The notes under the pieces are model-generated. The model made no database searches, was not told the origin of the DNA, and saw only the letters and a program-made list of their open reading frames with translations. From assembly GCA_030692355.1 (NCBI GenBank), contig JAUYCF010000024.1:1-61866 (forward strand): 61,866 bases of DNA, written 5' to 3'. Source of the DNA: Thiobacillus sp. GTDB lineage: Bacteria > Pseudomonadota > Gammaproteobacteria > Burkholderiales > Thiobacillaceae. This document shows, one piece after another, positions 1-8,318 of this stretch (the first letter of the stretch is position 1; the number at the start of each line of letters is the position of its first letter). The translations under genes and the position numbers were made by a program.

Positions 1-23
1 GTGCCGTCAAGAATGCAGCACTA

Positions 24-143
24 CACTATTGATCCGGCACGAATTAAACATGACTACCGTTCGCCCTGAGCCTGTCGAAGGGCTGTGCTTCGACAGGCTC
101 GGCACGAACGAACTCACGGATAAATCTGGCCGGATCAATAGTG
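24..143. repeat. Nested inverted-repeat element
   Basis: Outer arms 24-38 and 129-143 are perfect 15-base reverse complements (ACTATTGATCC core), and one more base pairs outside them. Inside lies a second hairpin, 68-80 against 88-100 (GAGCCTGTCGAAG / CTTCGACAGGCTC), a palindrome type that is widespread between proteobacterial genes. The whole could fold as a long cruciform. No transposase is present, so it may be a non-autonomous element or a REP that landed in an older palindrome. Confidence 0.75.
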
Positions 144-431
144 TCGGCGTTGACCTTCCATTCGGAACTTGGCACATAATCGTTGCCCTGGCTTCAGATT
201 CGGTGCTTCTCGAACTTAAAACTGGACCGTTTGACTTCAGGGCAGCCAAAGAGCCAGCGCCTTGGGAGCCCGATGAGGGATCGGCGGATGCTTTCCCTTG
301 TCTTCAATGGCTTCGTGGTTTGTTATCCTGGCCTTCGCCGGGGTGATGGATTTTTTATGGTGTATTCGGATTGTTCAGACTAATCCGGATTATTGCAGAT
401 GTTGATTTACTTACTTGACAGGAGAAATACG
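144..431. other. Non-coding stretch upstream of the H-NS-like gene
   Basis: No reading frame here has a convincing start, ribosome site or recognisable product. It holds a perfect 10-base palindrome (AATCCGGATT, 382-391) 40 bases before the next start codon, which could be part of the promoter or operator region. Nothing else is recognised. Confidence 0.4.
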
Positions 432-728
432 ATGGCGACATACAAGGAATTGAAGGCCCAGGCGGAAGCATTGTTGCAACAGGCCGAGGCAGCGCGTCGC
501 GCTGAAATCGCCGCGGTGGTGGCGGAGATTCAGGCGAGGATGAAAGAATTTGGAATCACCCTGGCTGACCTGGGCGGGACGAAAAAGGCCAAGGCGCGTG
601 GGACGGTGGCGGCCAAGTACCGCAATCCGGCCACCGGCGAGTCGTGGTCGGGCCGCGGTCGTGCGCCCAGGTGGCTGGCGGATGCCTTGGCCAAGGGGCG
701 GACGAAGGATGAGTTTTTGGTTGGGTGA
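432..728 (+). CDS. H-NS histone family DNA-binding protein
   Basis: A 98-residue protein. The N-terminal half (residues 4-45) is helical and heptad-like, as in H-NS oligomerisation regions. The C-terminus (about 62-98) carries the H-NS DNA-binding core YRNPATGESWSGRGRAPRW. Such proteins coat AT-rich or foreign DNA and silence transcription. I chose the ATG at 432 because AGGAGA lies just upstream; a longer frame from 393 has no ribosome site and would prepend an unrelated peptide. It is shorter than enteric H-NS and matches the small betaproteobacterial form. It appears to be a single-gene unit. Confidence 0.88.
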   Translation: MATYKELKAQAEALLQQAEAARRAEIAAVVAEIQARMKEFGITLADLGGTKKAKARGTVAAKYRNPATGESWSGRGRAPRWLADALAKGRTKDEFLVG

Positions 729-749
729 GGGGGCGGAGCGCGGAGCGCT

Positions 750-819
750 GTGGGAGGGTCGCCCCCGGCCCGATGCCGTGGTGTTTGCACCCGAAAATCG
801 CGGCGATGGCGCCGGTGCG
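750..819. repeat. REP-like intergenic repeat (CGAAAATCGCGGCG family)
   Basis: A GC-rich block containing GTGGGAGGGTCGCCCCCGGC and then CCGAAAATCGCGGCGATGGC. The second half recurs near 4000-4020 and in degraded form near 9712-9730. It fills most of the gap between the H-NS-like gene and the next flavoprotein. Confidence 0.5.
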
Positions 820-868
820 TGAGTGTAGGTAGACATCGTATGCGCTGCCCGATTCCTTCTGCCTGCCC

Positions 869-2161
869 GTGCGTACGGTTGCTGTAATCGGAGGCGGTCC
901 GGCGGGCCTGATGGCTGCCGAGGTGCTGGCGCAGGGCGGCGTTCAAGTTGATCTTTACGACGCCATGCCGTCGCCGGGGCGCAAGTTCCTGCTCGCCGGC
1001 GTGGGCGGCATGAACATCACCCATTCCGAGCCGTTCGATATTTTTCTGTCGCGTTACGGTGCGCGCGCCGAAACCGTCAAGCCGCTGCTCGAAGCCTTCC
1101 CCCCGGATGCGCTACGCGAATGGGCTCACGGGCTGGGGGTCGAGACTTTCGTCGGTTCGTCGGGTCGGGTGTTTCTTAAGGACATGAAGGCGGCGCCGCT
1201 GCTGCGCGCGTGGCTGCATCGGCTGCGCGAAGCCGGGGTGCGGTTTCATGTGCGGCATCGCTGGCTGGGGTGGTGTGAGGATGGCGCGCTGCGTTTCGCT
1301 GCCCCACAAGGGGACTCCGATCCACTGCGAGCCGGTGTGGAGTCGTATGCGCCCGGCGGCGAACAGGCGGTGAAGGCCGACGCGGCGGTGCTGGCGCTCG
1401 GCGGCGGCAGCTGGGCGAAGCTGGGGTCGGACGGCGCGTGGGTGCCGCTGCTGGCGCAGCGCGGGATCGGGGTCGCGCCTTTGCTGCCGTCGAACTGCGG
1501 CTTCGATGTGGCGGGCGGCTGGAGCGAGCATCTGAAGAGCCGTTTTGCCGGGCAGCCGCTGAAAACCGTGGCGCTGCGCTTCACCGATGCCGCTGGAAAT
1601 TCGCACGCGCGCCGTGGCGAGTTGATGCTGTCCGACAGCGGCATCGAGGGCGGCCTGGTGTATGCCCTGTCGGCGCCGCTGCGCGACACCATTGCGGGGC
1701 AGGGCGCGGTGACGCTGCAACTCGACCTGGCGCCCGACAAGACACTGGAGCGGGTCATTGCCGAAGTCGCCCATCCGCGCGGTGCGCGTTCGCTCTCCAG
1801 CCACCTGCAAAGCCGCGCCGGAATCCGGGGCGTAAAAATGGCGCTGCTGCGCGAAATCCTGTTGCCCGATCGATTGAACGATCCGCTGAAGCTCGCCAGC
1901 GCGATAAAATCGCTGCCGCTCACGCTCGCCGCCCCGCGCCCGCTCGACGAGGCGATCAGCAGCGCCGGCGGTGTGCGCTTCGAGGCGCTGGACGAAAACC
2001 TGATGCTGTGCGACCTGCCCGGCGTGTTCTGCGCCGGCGAAATGCTCGACTGGGAAGCGCCCACCGGCGGTTATCTGCTGACAGCCTGCTTCGCCAGCGG
2101 GCGCGCGGCGGGGCGGGGCGCATTGAATTACCTGTCCCGGATGGGCTTGGGGAAACGCTGA
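869..2161 (+). CDS. TIGR03862-type NAD(P)/FAD-dependent flavoprotein (HI0933/BaiN-like)
   Basis: A 430-residue flavoprotein. The N-terminus AVIGGGPAGLMAAE (residues 5-18) is a Rossmann dinucleotide-binding site for FAD. GGGSWAKLGSDG (about 178-189) and the C-terminal CAGEMLDWEAPTGGYLL (about 391-407) are hallmarks of the HI0933-like flavoprotein family. The physiological substrate is not established for this subgroup; some relatives reduce alpha,beta-unsaturated compounds. The start is GTG at 869, because the nearest upstream ATG (840) is out of frame. It appears monocistronic, with repeats on both sides. Confidence 0.85.
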   Translation: MRTVAVIGGGPAGLMAAEVLAQGGVQVDLYDAMPSPGRKFLLAGVGGMNITHSEPFDIFLSRYGARAETVKPLLEAFPPDALREWAHGLGVETFVGSSGRVFLKDMKAAPLLRAWLHRLREAGVRFHVRHRWLGWCEDGALRFAAPQGDSDPLRAGVESYAPGGEQAVKADAAVLALGGGSWAKLGSDGAWVPLLAQRGIGVAPLLPSNCGFDVAGGWSEHLKSRFAGQPLKTVALRFTDAAGNSHARRGELMLSDSGIEGGLVYALSAPLRDTIAGQGAVTLQLDLAPDKTLERVIAEVAHPRGARSLSSHLQSRAGIRGVKMALLREILLPDRLNDPLKLASAIKSLPLTLAAPRPLDEAISSAGGVRFEALDENLMLCDLPGVFCAGEMLDWEAPTGGYLLTACFASGRAAGRGALNYLSRMGLGKR

Positions 2162-2210
2162 TTTATTCGTCAGCGCGGGGAACGGAGCAGCGACGGACTA
2201 AACCAGCCCA

Positions 2211-2267
2211 GTAGGGTGCGCCATGCGCACCATTTCTCACGTTATTGGTGCGCATGGCGCACCCTAC
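2211..2267. repeat. GTAGGGTGCG palindromic repeat, copy 1
   Basis: Perfect 22-base inverted repeat: 2211-2232 (GTAGGGTGCGCCATG...) against 2246-2267, with a 13-base loop. Related copies occur at 5016-5073 and 6283-6338, all in intergenic gaps. It could act as a transcription attenuator or mRNA stabiliser; this is inference. Confidence 0.85.
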
Positions 2268-2309
2268 GAGCCGCATTCAACCGTGAATAATGGGCTTTAA
2301 AGACTCACC

Positions 2310-3950
2310 ATGCTGCGACTGACTGAACTCAAACTCCCGCTCGACCATTCGCCCGAGACCCTGCGCGCGGCGATCCTGCAGCGCCTGGGACTGGCCGACG
2401 ACGACCTCGTCGGCTTCAGCATTTTCAAGCGCAGCTACGATGCGCGCAAAAAGCACGCGCTGCTGATGGTCTACGCGGTCGACGTCGAGGTCAGGAACGA
2501 GGCGGCGCTGCTGAAGAAATTCCGCGACGACCGCCATCTCGCGCCGACGCCGGACATGGCCTACCAGTTCGTCGGCCGCGCGCCGGAGAACCTGACCGAG
2601 CGTCCGCTGGTGGTCGGTTTCGGCCCCTGCGGCATCTTCGCCGCGCTGGTGCTGGCGCAGATGGGCTTCAAACCCATCGTGCTGGAGCGCGGCAAGGCGG
2701 TGCGCGAGCGCACGCAGGACACCTGGGGGCTGTGGCGCCGCCATGTGCTCAACCCGGAATCCAACGTGCAGTTCGGCGAGGGTGGGGCGGGGACGTTTTC
2801 CGACGGCAAGCTCTACAGCCAGATCAAGGACCCCAGGCATCTGGGCCGCAAGGTGATGATCGAATTCGTGAAAGCCGGCGCGCCGGAGGAGATTTTGTAC
2901 GTGTCGAAACCGCATATCGGCACCTTCCGCCTGGTCGGCATGGTCGAGGCCATGCGTCACGAGATCGAGTCGCTGGGCGGCGAGATCCGCTTCCAGCAGC
3001 GCGTCGCCGACGTGCTGATCGAGGAGGGCCCCGACGGCAAACGGATCGGCGGGGTGACGCTGGCCAGCGGCGAAACATTGAAGAGCCGGCACGTCATCCT
3101 CGCGCTCGGTCACAGCGCGCGCGACACTTTCGAGATGCTGCATGCGCGCGGCGTGACCATGGAAGCGAAACCGTTTTCCGTCGGCTTCCGCATCGAGCAT
3201 CCGCAGTCACTGATCGACAAGGCAAGGCTGGGGCCGAACGCCGGCAACCCGCAGCTGGGCGCGGCGGACTACAAGCTGGTGCACCACGCGAAGAACGGTC
3301 GCACGGTCTACAGCTTCTGCATGTGCCCCGGCGGTACGGTGGTGGCGGCGGCCTCCGAGCCGGGCTGTGTGGTGACCAACGGCATGAGCCAGTATTCGCG
3401 CAACGAGCGCAACGCCAACGCCGGCATCGTGGTAGGCATCACGCCCGAGGATTTCCCCGGCGACGATCCGCTCGCCGGCATCGCGTTGCAGCGCCGCCTG
3501 GAAGCGCGCGCGTTCGAACTCGGCGGCGGCAATTACGATGCGCCGGCGCAGCTGGTCGGCGATTTTATCGAGGGCAAGCCGTCAACACAGCTCGGCAGCG
3601 TCGAACCCTCGTACCAGCCCGGCGTGCATCTCACCGACCTCGCGTCCTGCCTGCCGGACTACGCCATCGAGGCGATCCGCGAGGCGCTGCCCGCGTTCGA
3701 CCGGCAGATCAAGGGCTTTGCGATGAAGGACGCGGTGCTGACCGGCGTCGAGACGCGCACCTCGTCGCCGCTGCGCATCACCCGCGACGACGATTGCCGG
3801 AGCGTGAACGTCAAGGGCCTGTACCCGGCGGGCGAGGGTGCGGGCTATGCAGGCGGGATTCTGTCGGCGGGGGTGGACGGCATCAGGGTGGCCGAGGCGG
3901 TGGCGAAGCAGATGCTGGCGCCAGCGGAAAGCGGAGAGCGTGGCTCGTAG
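2310..3950 (+). CDS. FAD-dependent dehydrogenase, COG2509 type
   Basis: A 546-residue protein. Residues about 1-90 form the N-terminal domain typical of COG2509 proteins (SIFKRSYDARKK segment). A nucleotide-binding motif follows at about 100-118 (VVGFGPCGIFAALVLAQ), then GEGGAGTFSDGKL (about 156-168) and the C-terminal GEGAGYAGGILSAGVDG (about 511-527), the usual FAD-contacting end of this family. It resembles the FixC/geranylgeranyl-reductase flavoprotein fold. No substrate is known. The start at 2310 gives the family length. It is separated from its neighbours by repeats, so is probably its own transcription unit. Confidence 0.85.
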   Translation: MLRLTELKLPLDHSPETLRAAILQRLGLADDDLVGFSIFKRSYDARKKHALLMVYAVDVEVRNEAALLKKFRDDRHLAPTPDMAYQFVGRAPENLTERPLVVGFGPCGIFAALVLAQMGFKPIVLERGKAVRERTQDTWGLWRRHVLNPESNVQFGEGGAGTFSDGKLYSQIKDPRHLGRKVMIEFVKAGAPEEILYVSKPHIGTFRLVGMVEAMRHEIESLGGEIRFQQRVADVLIEEGPDGKRIGGVTLASGETLKSRHVILALGHSARDTFEMLHARGVTMEAKPFSVGFRIEHPQSLIDKARLGPNAGNPQLGAADYKLVHHAKNGRTVYSFCMCPGGTVVAAASEPGCVVTNGMSQYSRNERNANAGIVVGITPEDFPGDDPLAGIALQRRLEARAFELGGGNYDAPAQLVGDFIEGKPSTQLGSVEPSYQPGVHLTDLASCLPDYAIEAIREALPAFDRQIKGFAMKDAVLTGVETRTSSPLRITRDDDCRSVNVKGLYPAGEGAGYAGGILSAGVDGIRVAEAVAKQMLAPAESGERGS

Positions 3951-4030
3951 CAGGGCTGCCTCCGGCCGATGTCGCGGTGTTCGCAGCGGCCCGAAAATCG
4001 CGGCGTGGACGCCGCTACAGGGGCCGAGGT
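3951..4030. repeat. REP-like repeat, second copy of the 750-819 family
   Basis: CCGAAAATCGCGGCGTGGAC and the CGCCGCTACAGG tail match the block at 750-819. It sits directly after the flavoprotein stop codon and before the arsR promoter. Confidence 0.5.
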
Positions 4031-4053
4031 TGGTAGGGTCGCCCCGGCTCGAA

Positions 4054-4121
4054 ATTGGATTCCCCGGAATTCATCAAGATTTCATTTGCTTCGAATCCAA
4101 TAGTTCGATTATCATTGAAAT
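4054..4121 (+). promoter_or_regulatory. Putative ars promoter and operator
   Basis: An inverted repeat ATTGGATTC (4054-4062) / GAATCCAAT (4093-4101) and a shorter TCGAA...TTCGA pair lie in an AT-rich stretch just before arsR. TTGCTT (4086-4091) and TATCAT (4110-4115) could be -35 and -10 boxes 18 bases apart, which would start the transcript close to the arsR ATG (4122). No ribosome site precedes that ATG, so a leaderless mRNA is possible. ArsR binding here is inferred. Confidence 0.5.
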
Positions 4122-4460
4122 ATGGAAACGAAAGCTGCCGTCACCGCCCTTGCTGCCCTTGCCCAGGATTCCCGCCTGGCGGTCTTCCGTGCGCTGGTCC
4201 AGGCGGGGCCGGAGGGGCTTGCTGCTGGAAAAATCGGCGAACTCACCGGCATTCCGCCGTCTTCGCTGTCCTTCCACCTGAAAGAGCTGTCTCACGCCGG
4301 CCTGGCTTCGTCGCAGCAGGCGGGGCGCTTTGTCATCTACCGTGCGGAGTTCGAGGCGATGAATCACCTGCTCGCCTTCCTCACCGAAAACTGCTGCGGC
4401 GGCAATCCCTGCTCGCCGGTCTGTTCGCAGGCCTGTTCGCCCTCGAAGGCGTCGACATGA
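4122..4460 (+). CDS. arsR: ArsR-family metalloregulator
   Basis: A 112-residue winged-helix repressor. The recognition region is ELTGIPPSSLSFHLKELSHAG (about residues 39-59), the standard ArsR/SmtB helix-turn-helix. The metal site is not the classical CVC of helix alpha-3. Instead the C-terminus carries a cluster of cysteines (CC at 89-90, then Cys96, Cys100, Cys104), as in a subgroup of arsenite-responsive repressors whose thiols lie at the end. Trivalent arsenic would release it from the operator just upstream. It heads the arsenic gene set and probably controls it. The ATG follows the putative -10 box closely. Confidence 0.88.
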   Translation: METKAAVTALAALAQDSRLAVFRALVQAGPEGLAAGKIGELTGIPPSSLSFHLKELSHAGLASSQQAGRFVIYRAEFEAMNHLLAFLTENCCGGNPCSPVCSQACSPSKAST

Positions 4461-4562
4461 AACGCCTGGAAGCTGCCGTACGCTCGACAGCGTTCCCGTA
4501 TTCGGGACGCATCGTGAAAAAGTTCTCCCATTTATCCATTCACACGTATTCAAGGACCTATC

Positions 4563-4982
4563 GTGGTTGAAAAGACCTACACCGTGCTGGTGCTGTGCAC
4601 CGGCAATTCCTGTCGCTCGCAAATGGCCGAGGTGCTGCTGAATCACGACCTCGCCGGCCGGGTACGTGCGCTGTCCGCCGGCACCCGGCCGCAGCCGAAG
4701 GTGGCCGATGGCGCGATCGCGGCGCTGAAGGACGCAGGCCTGAATACCGACGGCCTGCACCCGAAGGACATCGATGCGGTGATGAACGAGGACGTCGATC
4801 TGGTGGTGACGGTGTGCGACAACGCGAAGGAGGCCTGCCCCATCTTCCCGCGCCCGATCCCGGCCATCCACCTGCCGTTCCACGACCCGCACGGCGAGCC
4901 GCTGGAGAGCTTCATCGCGGTGCGCGACGACATCCGCACCCGCCTGGTCGCCGCTGTGAAGCAGGCCTTGCAGCTGGCATGA
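4563..4982 (+). CDS. arsC: Arsenate reductase, thioredoxin-coupled (LMW-PTPase fold)
   Basis: A 139-residue enzyme that reduces arsenate to arsenite in the cytoplasm. The P-loop CTGNSCRS (Cys12 to Arg18) has the CX5R signature of low-molecular-weight phosphatases. Cys85 and Cys92 stand seven residues apart, as do the two resolving cysteines of the pI258-type ArsC, so thioredoxin is the likely reductant. The start is GTG at 4563, aligned with the family N-terminus. It lies 102 bases after arsR in the same direction. The arsenite produced can be exported by the next gene or methylated by ArsM. Confidence 0.93.
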   Translation: MVEKTYTVLVLCTGNSCRSQMAEVLLNHDLAGRVRALSAGTRPQPKVADGAIAALKDAGLNTDGLHPKDIDAVMNEDVDLVVTVCDNAKEACPIFPRPIPAIHLPFHDPHGEPLESFIAVRDDIRTRLVAAVKQALQLA

Positions 4983-5015
4983 ACCCGATCGTCCATTGGG
5001 CATGCGAGGTGTTCA

Positions 5016-5073
5016 GTAGGGTGCGCCATGCGCACCGATCCATGCTCTCCATGGTGCGCACGGCGCACCCTAC
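5016..5073. repeat. GTAGGGTGCG palindromic repeat, copy 2
   Basis: Arms 5016-5036 and 5053-5073 are reverse complements with one mismatch. It is the same family as 2211-2267. It lies between arsC and the arsenite exporter gene, inside the presumed operon. Confidence 0.85.
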
Positions 5074-5162
5074 AAGCTTCAAATCGGCGAATGGATCCTC
5101 CGTGATGAATGTCTCGACCGGGAGTGCGCTATGCGCGCATCGAATGTAATGGAACGCGCCCC

Positions 5163-6248
5163 ATGAGCGCGCAGTGCGAAGTCACCGCGAAGTGTGCAGC
5201 TGGCGCACCGATGAGCGTGTTCGAGCGCTGGCTTACCCTGTGGGTGGCGCTGTGCATCGTTGCCGGCGTGCTGCTGGGCCAGCTGTTTCCTGCACCGTTC
5301 CACGCGCTGGGGCGGATGGAAGTCGCGCAGGTGAACATTCCGGTCGGGTTGCTGATCTGGGTGATGATCATCCCCATGCTGATGAAGATCGACTTTTCCG
5401 CGCTGCACCAGGTGAAGTCGCACTGGCGCGGCATCAGCGTCACCCTGTTCGTCAACTGGGCGGTGAAGCCGTTTTCGATGGCGCTGCTGGCGTGGCTTTT
5501 CATCCGTCACTGGTTCGCGCCTTACCTGCCGGCGGAGCAGCTCGACAGTTACATCGCCGGGCTGATTCTGCTGGCCGCCGCGCCCTGCACCGCGATGGTG
5601 TTCGTGTGGAGCCGGCTGACCGGCGGCGATCCGTATTTCACGCTCACCCAGGTGGCGCTCAACGACGCCATCATGATTTTCGCCTTCGCGCCCATCGTCG
5701 GCCTGCTGCTCGGGCTGTCGGCGATCGTGGTGCCGTGGGACACGCTATTCACCTCGGTGGTGTTGTACATCGTCATCCCGGTGATCCTGGCGCAGGTTTG
5801 GCGCACGCTGCTGCTGAAGCGGGGCCAGGCCGCGTTCGACGCGACGATGGCGCAGATCGGCCACGCCTCCATCCTGGCGCTGCTGGCGACGCTGGTGCTG
5901 CTGTTTGCCTTCCAGGGCGAAGCGATCATCGCGCAGCCGCTGATCATTGCGCTATTGGCCGTGCCGATCCTGATCCAGGTGTTCTTCAACTCGGGCCTCG
6001 CCTACTGGCTCAACCGCACGGTGGGCGAGACACACAGCGTGGCCGGCCCGTCGGCGCTGATCGGCGCGTCCAACTTCTTCGAGCTGGCGGTGGCGGCGGC
6101 GATCGCGCTGTTCGGCTTCCAGTCGGGCGCGGCGCTCGCCACCGTGGTCGGCGTGCTGATCGAAGTGCCGGTGATGCTGCTGGTGGTGAAGATCGTCAAT
6201 CGCAGCAAGGGCTGGTATGAGAAGGGCGCATTGCGCGCACACAATTGA
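5163..6248 (+). CDS. acr3: ACR3-family arsenite efflux permease
   Basis: About 361 residues with ten predicted membrane helices. The motif LLAAAPCTAMVFVWS contains the conserved cysteine essential in Acr3 transporters, and ALIGASNFFELAVAAAI is the conserved late helix. It exports arsenite across the inner membrane using the proton-motive force. I chose the ATG at 5163 (MSAQCEV...), which gives the family length; an upstream ATG at 5109 and a downstream ATG at 5211 are alternatives. The palindrome before it might lower read-through from arsC. Confidence 0.92.
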   Translation: MSAQCEVTAKCAAGAPMSVFERWLTLWVALCIVAGVLLGQLFPAPFHALGRMEVAQVNIPVGLLIWVMIIPMLMKIDFSALHQVKSHWRGISVTLFVNWAVKPFSMALLAWLFIRHWFAPYLPAEQLDSYIAGLILLAAAPCTAMVFVWSRLTGGDPYFTLTQVALNDAIMIFAFAPIVGLLLGLSAIVVPWDTLFTSVVLYIVIPVILAQVWRTLLLKRGQAAFDATMAQIGHASILALLATLVLLFAFQGEAIIAQPLIIALLAVPILIQVFFNSGLAYWLNRTVGETHSVAGPSALIGASNFFELAVAAAIALFGFQSGAALATVVGVLIEVPVMLLVVKIVNRSKGWYEKGALRAHN

Positions 6249-6255
6249 AGTCTGG

Positions 6256-6364
6256 ATTGTTCATTAGGGCGAAATGCTTTGGGTAGGGTGCACTCCGTGC
6301 ACCTTCGGGCGTCAATCGGTGCACGGAGTGCACCCTACGCACCATCAATCGTCTAATGAACAAT
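6256..6364. repeat. Nested palindrome: outer 12-base arms around a GTAGGGTGC repeat
   Basis: Outer arms 6256-6267 (ATTGTTCATTAG) and 6353-6364 (CTAATGAACAAT) enclose a perfect 21-base inverted repeat, 6283-6303 against 6318-6338 (GTAGGGTGCACTCC...). The inner part is a variant of the copies at 2211 and 5016. The organisation mirrors the element at 24-143. Confidence 0.85.
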
Positions 6365-6405
6365 TCGGGTTGAAATTGAAATCTGGATAACCTGGAGAAA
6401 TACCG

Positions 6406-7326
6406 ATGTCGAATCTGTTTCGTGCCGTTCTTGTCTGGCTGGCGGTTTTGTCCGCGCCGGCGTTCGCCGACCGCGCTTTCATGGTGGATGCCGACTGGCT
6501 TGTCGCCGAGATGAAAAATCCAAAACTGGTGGTGCTGGAAGTGCGCTATCACCCGCATCGCTATCACACGGTCGGGCATATCCCCGGCGCCATTCAGGTG
6601 CAGCGCTTCAAGGATCTGGGCGACAACACCGGGCGTTCCATCATGCTGTTTCCGAGCAAAGACACGTTCCAGGCGACGCTGCGGCGCTGGGGCATCAACA
6701 ACGATTCCACCATCGTGCTGTACGACGATTCGCGCTCCGCGCTCACCGCCCGAGTGTATTACCTGCTTTCGCTATACGGCTACGACATGAGCCGAGTGAA
6801 GATTCTCGATGGCGGGACGCAGGAGTGGATGGGCTTCAACGAACTGACCCGCGAAGTGCCGAAGGTCAAACCCGGGAAGGTCACGCTCAAGCCCGCCGAC
6901 GCCAGCATGTTCGTCGAGTGGCAACAGGTCTACGAGGAGGTGCTGTCCACCCGCAATCCCGATGTCGTGCTGGTCGATGCGCGCCCCGCGGACATGTACA
7001 CGGGCAAGGTCATCCGCCATGCGGTGCAGGGTGGCCATATTCCCGGCGCGGTCAATGTGGTGAGCCTGGACGCCACCGATGGCCAGAGCCAGAAATGGTT
7101 CGACGAGGAGAAACTGGCGGCGTTTTACAAGGACGTGCCGAAGGACAAGACCGTGTACGTGTATTGCCACGACGGTTTCCGCATGAGCCTCGGCTGGCTG
7201 CAGATGAAATCGCTGGGCTACAAGGACGTGCGCGTGCTGGACGGCGGCTGGGGCATCTGGGACCGTGCCTTCACCCTGCCGGTGGTGCAGGGCGACGCGC
7301 CGTATGACGACGAGTTTGCGCTGTAA
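6406..7326 (+). CDS. Exported two-domain rhodanese-like sulfurtransferase
   Basis: A 306-residue protein with an N-terminal signal peptide (cleavage probably after APAFA, residue 21). Two rhodanese domains follow, at about 25-155 and 165-300. The second has the catalytic loop CHDGFRMS with Cys254. The first has YDDSRS where the loop should be and lacks the cysteine, as in the inactive half of tandem rhodaneses. It would move sulfane sulfur in the periplasm from thiosulfate or a persulfide donor. It starts 157 bases after acr3 and 26 before arsP, so a link with thiol chemistry of arsenic is possible but unproven. Confidence 0.88.
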   Translation: MSNLFRAVLVWLAVLSAPAFADRAFMVDADWLVAEMKNPKLVVLEVRYHPHRYHTVGHIPGAIQVQRFKDLGDNTGRSIMLFPSKDTFQATLRRWGINNDSTIVLYDDSRSALTARVYYLLSLYGYDMSRVKILDGGTQEWMGFNELTREVPKVKPGKVTLKPADASMFVEWQQVYEEVLSTRNPDVVLVDARPADMYTGKVIRHAVQGGHIPGAVNVVSLDATDGQSQKWFDEEKLAAFYKDVPKDKTVYVYCHDGFRMSLGWLQMKSLGYKDVRVLDGGWGIWDRAFTLPVVQGDAPYDDEFAL

Positions 7327-7352
7327 GTCGCGTCATCGCCGGAGCGGATCGA

Positions 7353-8318
7353 ATGTTTGACGCATTGGGCAATCTGGTCGCCTACCAATGGCTGGGCCTG
7401 CAGGGAACGCCGGCAGGCGCCGCGCTGCACTTCTTCGTCATGGACGTGGCGAAGATCCTGGTGCTGCTGACCTCGGTGATCTACCTGATGGGCTGGCTGC
7501 GCGCGCTGCTCACCCCGGAGCGGGTGCGGGCGATGATGCGCGGCCGCTCCGGCCCCGGCGCGCGCCTGATGGCGGTGGGCCTGGGCGCGATGACGCCGTT
7601 CTGCTCGTGCTCGTCGATTCCGCTGTTCATCGGCTTCGTCGAGGCCGGCATCCCGCTCGGCGTGACGTTGTCGTTTTTGATCGCGAGCCCGATGGTCAAC
7701 CAGGTCGCGGTGGTGGTGCTGGCCGGCGTCATCGGCTGGCAGATGACGTTGATCTACGTGCTTACGGGCCTCACCATTGCCTTTGTTGGCGGCTATGTGC
7801 TGCAGGCCTTCAAGCTGGAACGCTGGGTCGAGGACTACGTCTGGAAAATCCAGATGGGCGAGGCGGTACTGCAGGAAGAACGTGACAACAGCCTGCGCGC
7901 CCGCCACGACTACGCCTGGAACGAGGTGCGGCAGATCGTCGGCCGCATCTGGAAATACGTGATTGTCGGCGTCGGCATCGGCGCCTTCATCCACGGCTAC
8001 GTGCCGGCGGATTTCGTGGCGAAAATCGCCGGCGACGGCAGCGTGCTGTCGGTGGTCGTCGCCGTGCTGGTCGGCGTGCCGATGTATTCCGACGCGGTCG
8101 GCATCATCCCGGTGGCCGAGGCGCTGCTCGGCAAGGGCGTGCCGCTCGGCACCGTACTGGCCTTCATGATGGCGGTGATTGCGCTGTCGCTGCCGGAGAT
8201 GCTGATCCTGCGCAAGGTCGTCAAATGGCCGCTGCTCGGCATCTTCGCCGCTTATCTCGCCACCGCCTTCGTGCTGGTCGGCGTCCTGTTCAACGCCTTG
8301 AGGAGTGTCATCGCATGA
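7353..8318 (+). CDS. arsP: COG0701 permease, ArsP-like organoarsenical exporter
   Basis: A 321-residue membrane protein with about eight predicted helices. The motif TPFCSCSSIP (residues 81-90) is the signature of the DUF318/COG0701 family; in ArsP the two cysteines bind trivalent organoarsenicals. ASPMVNQVAVVV and a second repeat half (VGVPMYSDAVGIIP) give the expected internal duplication. Because arsM lies downstream in the same operon, export of methylarsenite is the natural role, though other COG0701 members have different or unknown substrates. Its stop overlaps the next start (ATGA). Confidence 0.8.
   Translation: MFDALGNLVAYQWLGLQGTPAGAALHFFVMDVAKILVLLTSVIYLMGWLRALLTPERVRAMMRGRSGPGARLMAVGLGAMTPFCSCSSIPLFIGFVEAGIPLGVTLSFLIASPMVNQVAVVVLAGVIGWQMTLIYVLTGLTIAFVGGYVLQAFKLERWVEDYVWKIQMGEAVLQEERDNSLRARHDYAWNEVRQIVGRIWKYVIVGVGIGAFIHGYVPADFVAKIAGDGSVLSVVVAVLVGVPMYSDAVGIIPVAEALLGKGVPLGTVLAFMMAVIALSLPEMLILRKVVKWPLLGIFAAYLATAFVLVGVLFNALRSVIA

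Noticed and set aside
29..346. Overlapping short frames at the window start
   Set aside because: They run through palindromic repeats and have no ribosome site or recognisable product.
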